DNA of 64,000 nt. It comes from Hypomesus transpacificus. Lineage: Eukaryota; Chordata; Actinopteri; Osmeriformes; Osmeridae. A program made the position numbers and the translations under genes. Shown here piece by piece: positions 61,101 to 64,000 of the stretch; the first letter of the stretch is position 1; the number at the start of each line of letters is the position of its first letter. The DNA lies in the NCBI RefSeq assembly GCF_021917145.1, contig NC_061070.1:11132078-11196077 (forward strand). The letters are read 5' to 3'. The notes beneath the pieces are model-generated. The model was not told the DNA's origin. It saw only the letters and a list, made by a program, of their open reading frames with translations, and ran no database searches.

Positions 61101-61757
61101 CTATATATCAACTATTAAATAGCTTTCTTAGAATGAATGACAAAATTGTAATTATCAGTCCTCTAAATTACTGTATTGAATAGAACTGAACTATTCATCA
61201 TACCCTGACTTGAAGCAATATCGCTTTTATTATAAGGTAATAAATTAGGCAACCCACTTGAATATTCATAAATGTTTGCAGAAAATGCAGGATGCAGTTG
61301 AACATCTCCCTCAATGGACAGTTCACTCAGCACTGCGGTCCTTGCAGACAGTTTGGAGACCTCAATGCTGTATTTCTTAGAGGTGCCATCCTCAGCTACC
61401 ACTTCTATATCAACCACATTTAATCCATCATTTAGTTGAATGGTTTTGGAACCGTCTCCTAAAAACTGAAGGTTGAACAAAAAAGCATTGATTGTAAAGT
61501 GTACAGTATAACGTCTGATAACTCAATCAGATAGCTCCGGTTCAGTGGTACAGGTTGTCACATAACAATTTTTGAATGTAGGTTTTAGCTCTACTCACAA
61601 TTTTGTAGGAAGCACCACAATCACTTGTCAGTAGGTCCAGCGTAACGTTGTTGACATTGCTTGCAACAGTGACTTTGTAACTTGTTACACTTGATTTGAA
61701 GGTGGGCTGTAACTTCCCTCCTGATATGGAAAGCTTTTCTAAATCACAGTTATCCAT
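53086..61757 (-). CDS. Unrecognised cadherin-like beta-sandwich / U-box-like / TPR protein
   Basis: Twenty phase-consistent exons: 61599..61757, 61204..61465, 60844..61010, 60474..60604, 59970..60136, 59665..59750, 59226..59306, 58953..59067, 57842..58017, 57332..57553, 56616..56818, 56318..56440, 56102..56242, 55731..55965, 55275..55476, 54838..55069, 54364..54506, 53957..54111, 53614..53836, 53086..53225; 1,120 residues. Residues 1-93 and 95-205 look like two tandem cadherin-like beta-sandwich repeats (LEKLSISGGKLQPTF..., closing KYSIEVSKL and IYTVSVTRE). Residues 220-290 resemble a U-box (CP at 224-225 and again at 266-267, no zinc ligand set). From about 390 on come TPR-type helices (HYASAIKLKPKDPRFHFLLG, LSPDDWEFNLHTG, GHALYLLGLAQLAHF), broken by an RG/Pro/Ser-rich linker at about 840-950. 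The join of exons 8 and 9 uses a GC donor. The domains suggest a ubiquitin-ligase scaffold; that is inference. Two separate genes remain possible. Confidence 0.8.
58046..58157. repeat. CA microsatellite with CACG interruptions
   Basis: Over 100 bases of CA repeats in the intron between exons 8 and 9 of the U-box/TPR gene, immediately upstream (in transcription sense) of the exon 9 acceptor at 58018. The open frames over it are repeat artefacts. Confidence 0.95.
58653..58658 (-). terminator. Candidate intronic poly(A) signal for a short U-box isoform
   Basis: AATAAA on the minus strand about 200 bases after the in-frame TAG at 58855-58857 that ends the read-through of exon 8. It would produce a 421-residue protein with the beta-sandwiches and the U-box-like region but no TPRs. 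Confidence 0.4.
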
Positions 61758-62575
61758 TTTCTCCTTTTCCTTACACCTGGCATAACTCAAGATACCTGTC
61801 ACAACTCTTTGTAAATGTCTTAAGGCTAAGACACCAATCTAGCACACCCTTGAGTCTTGCATTGCTGGACTTTCCGTCGACGCTCAATGAAACCATAGTA
61901 ACGTCAACTCATCCTACATGACATGCTCACTTGCAGCGACCTGATTAAAAACAATACAAACAATCCAAAAACAAATCGAGGGTGACTGTCTGACAAAATA
62001 AAACATTATTTTAATCAATAAACCACTTTATTTATGGTAGAACACAATATACACAATGGAGCGATAAAAAAATCTACGTGTTCCTCCAGTAATTCCTCCA
62101 ACACTAGACGGCGACAGAGCAAGAAAGGAGCTCCAGTTCTTCTAAACCGGTTTGTTGTTGGCTGTTCCATCAATTCACTTCCTGTCTCCGGTCTACAACG
62201 TGTGTTGGATTGAAAACATTTTGCAGTCCAACTGACAAGCTGTATTGATGGTAGCGATATACACAAACTACTCATATGTGTTGCACTAAAAATAACGGCA
62301 GCATATATTTTAACTGGCCAACATTGATTGTATGGCTTTGCGTTTTAAAATGTGCATATTTGCTTTTTTGTTGGTTGTCAGGCCGGCTAGCTGTAGACTA
62401 GTGTCAAATGAGAATGGAGTTATGCTAGCTACCATAGTAAGATTATGTATAACACGTTTTATCAAATGTATAAATAGCTTCTAAAATATATATATAGCCT
62501 ATAGCTAACTAACTGTTCGGTAATTAACGTTTTGCTACATTTCTGACTGACTAATGTCTAACGTTACGATAGGAC
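61758..62575. promoter_or_regulatory. Bidirectional promoter region, U-box/TPR gene and c1d
   Basis: Start codons of two divergent genes are 818 bases apart. An acceptor-like ACGATAG just before the c1d ATG points to a non-coding c1d first exon inside this interval. The part at 62,380-62,510 has GCTAGCT and TAGCTAAC words like the other promoters in the window. Confidence 0.5.
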
Positions 62576-63701
62576 ATGGCAGAAGACATACCTGAAGACT
62601 ATCCTACAGAGATTGAGGAGCAGCTCAAGGGATTCGAATCTTCAGTGGCCTCTGTGAACACAATGGTACAGACTGTGTTGTCAATGCCCAGAAAGGAACT
62701 TATGGAAAAGGTAAGGCCTTTCAAAGGCAGTCATTTAATCTCATTGTAATGTTTCTTGATAATTGCCTACCGCAGCTAAAGGTAAAAGACCTGCAACAAT
62801 CAGTCTCAAACTGTCTGAGCTTTGCTTTTGCAGATAGGCTACTAGCTAGCAGATCAGCTCTCTAAATTGCATACTGATGGTGGGTATAGTTTACTCTTTC
62901 TGTGTGTTTACTTTGTAAAATTATTATCTCTTGTCATTTTTGGTAGCTGGACCCTCTTGAGCAAGCTAAACTGGACTTGATGTCTGCATATACCCTCAAT
63001 TCATTATTCTGGAGTAAGTGATGTTTTCTGATGTGACTTTGTAATTGTCAATAATTTAATGTAAAGAATACATTTCTGACCAGCCCCCTTAAAAAAACAA
63101 TTTCTCGGTTACAGTGTACCTGGTAACACAAGGAATTAACCCTAAAGAACATGGAATCAAGCAAGAACTGGTACGTTGTTTTTATCCCACCCTAACTCAT
63201 TCAACACCAGGACTGTGTTTAGATGAAGTGAACCAACATTCCCTCTTTAAGGAGAAGTTAAAAGTAAGGTTCTGACCGGTGGCCAACAGAATTACACTGT
63301 TTAAATCTAGTTATATCATCTGTCTTTTAACTTAGGTCGATAACTAGTACAGTAAGTATTTAAACAAATTGGTTAGGTTAGGATATTTCCAGCGTTGAGT
63401 ATCTATTTGTGTGTGTGCATAAGAAAAGTCCCCTATCTTTGACTCGCTACAGGAGAGAATCAGGACATACATGAACAGAGTCAAGGAGATCACAGACAGA
63501 AAGAAGGCAGCCCGTCTGGACAAAGGAGCGGTGTCTCGCTTTGTCAGAAACGCCCTGTGGGACGCTGAGGAAGCCGCTTCCAAAAAAGAAGGGCAGGCAT
63601 CCAAAACGGAAGGGACGTCGTCGAAAAAAGAATGGCTGTCAAAGAAGCACAAGGACACTCCAGGTCGTGGCCAACACTCTAAGCGCCCTAAGTTGAACTG
63701 A
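62576..63701 (+). CDS. c1d: C1D nuclear RNA exosome cofactor / corepressor
   Basis: Small nuclear protein of the Sas10/Utp3/C1D family; it supports the RNA exosome (Rrp6/MTR4) in rRNA processing, and was first described as a DNA-binding nuclear corepressor. Four coding exons (62576..62710, 62947..63013, 63115..63170, 63453..63701) give 168 residues. The helical domain is plain: [49 protein letters not shown] and [20 protein letters not shown], then [20 protein letters not shown]. The lysine-rich tail is about 27 residues longer than in human C1D (141). It closes the C1D-WDR92-PNO1-PPP3R1-CNRIP1 block seen at human 2p14. Confidence 0.97.
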
Positions 63702-64000
63702 CTCAAACTAGCAATGTTAAAACCAGCCTCTTTTCTATGCTCGAGACCCTTTTAGTTGCCTCTTATATAAACCTACCTTTAAAAACGTTATTGTTGTTCC
63801 ATTGCTGTCTAAGTGATGTAATCAATACCATTTTGCCACACACCTGTATGGTGTCTAGCGCTGTGAACATCAGCCATCTCCAGTGCTAGTCACATTACAT
63901 TTCTGAACTTAGGGAGGTCACAGCAGACAATGAAGATTTGTGTGCCAGGGAAATGATCTTTATTTTTTTTATTGCCAGTGTTTTAGGTTTTGCATCACAA
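63702..64000 (+). other. c1d: c1d 3' UTR
   Basis: No canonical poly(A) signal is visible before the window ends, so the UTR probably runs past it. No other feature was seen. Confidence 0.4.

Overview
This is a teleost fish nuclear genome segment. The genes are split by short GT-AG introns. They are orthologues of vertebrate genes, arranged in groups that match three human neighbourhoods: MRPL14-TMEM63B (6p21), SLC39A9-CCDC177 (14q24) and CNRIP1-PPP3R1-PNO1-WDR92-C1D (2p14). Typical ray-finned dispersed repeats lie in the introns. I cannot name the species. All splice junctions were read by eye, and phases were checked so that every multi-exon model stays in frame.

Layout. 0.7-1.5 kb: mrpl14 (-). 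2.3-19.5 kb: tmem63b (+), head-to-head with mrpl14, 23 coding exons. 19.5-21.9 kb: gene-poor stretch with a tRNA-Cys-like relic. 21.9-24.6 kb: a divergent slc39a9/ZIP9 paralogue (+). 25.9-27.6 kb: single-exon ccdc177 (-). 28.3-29.8 kb: comtd1 (-) with a TATA box. 30.8-32.2 kb: cnrip1 (+). 34.0-44.4 kb: ppp3r1 (+), with a phase-matched candidate alternative first exon at 42.1 kb. 46.9-48.8 kb: pno1 (-). 49.2-52.3 kb: dnaaf10/wdr92 (+). 53.1-61.8 kb: a gene I do not recognise (-). 62.6-63.7 kb: c1d (+).

The most interesting locus is 53.1-61.8 kb. Twenty phase-compatible exons encode about 1,120 residues with the order two cadherin-like beta-sandwich repeats, a U-box-like module, then a long TPR region with an RG-rich linker. 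Joining the two halves requires one GC-AG intron. If its donor is not used, the reading frame runs to a stop and an AATAAA follows, which would give a 421-residue form without TPRs.

The 46-64 kb block is compact: head-to-head pairs (pno1/dnaaf10; U-box gene/c1d) alternate with tail-to-tail pairs (ppp3r1/pno1; dnaaf10/U-box gene). The recognised products cover ribosome biogenesis and RNA decay (pno1, c1d), mitochondrial translation (mrpl14), dynein assembly (dnaaf10), calcium signalling (ppp3r1), a mechanosensitive channel (tmem63b) and zinc transport (slc39a9). They do not form a single pathway.
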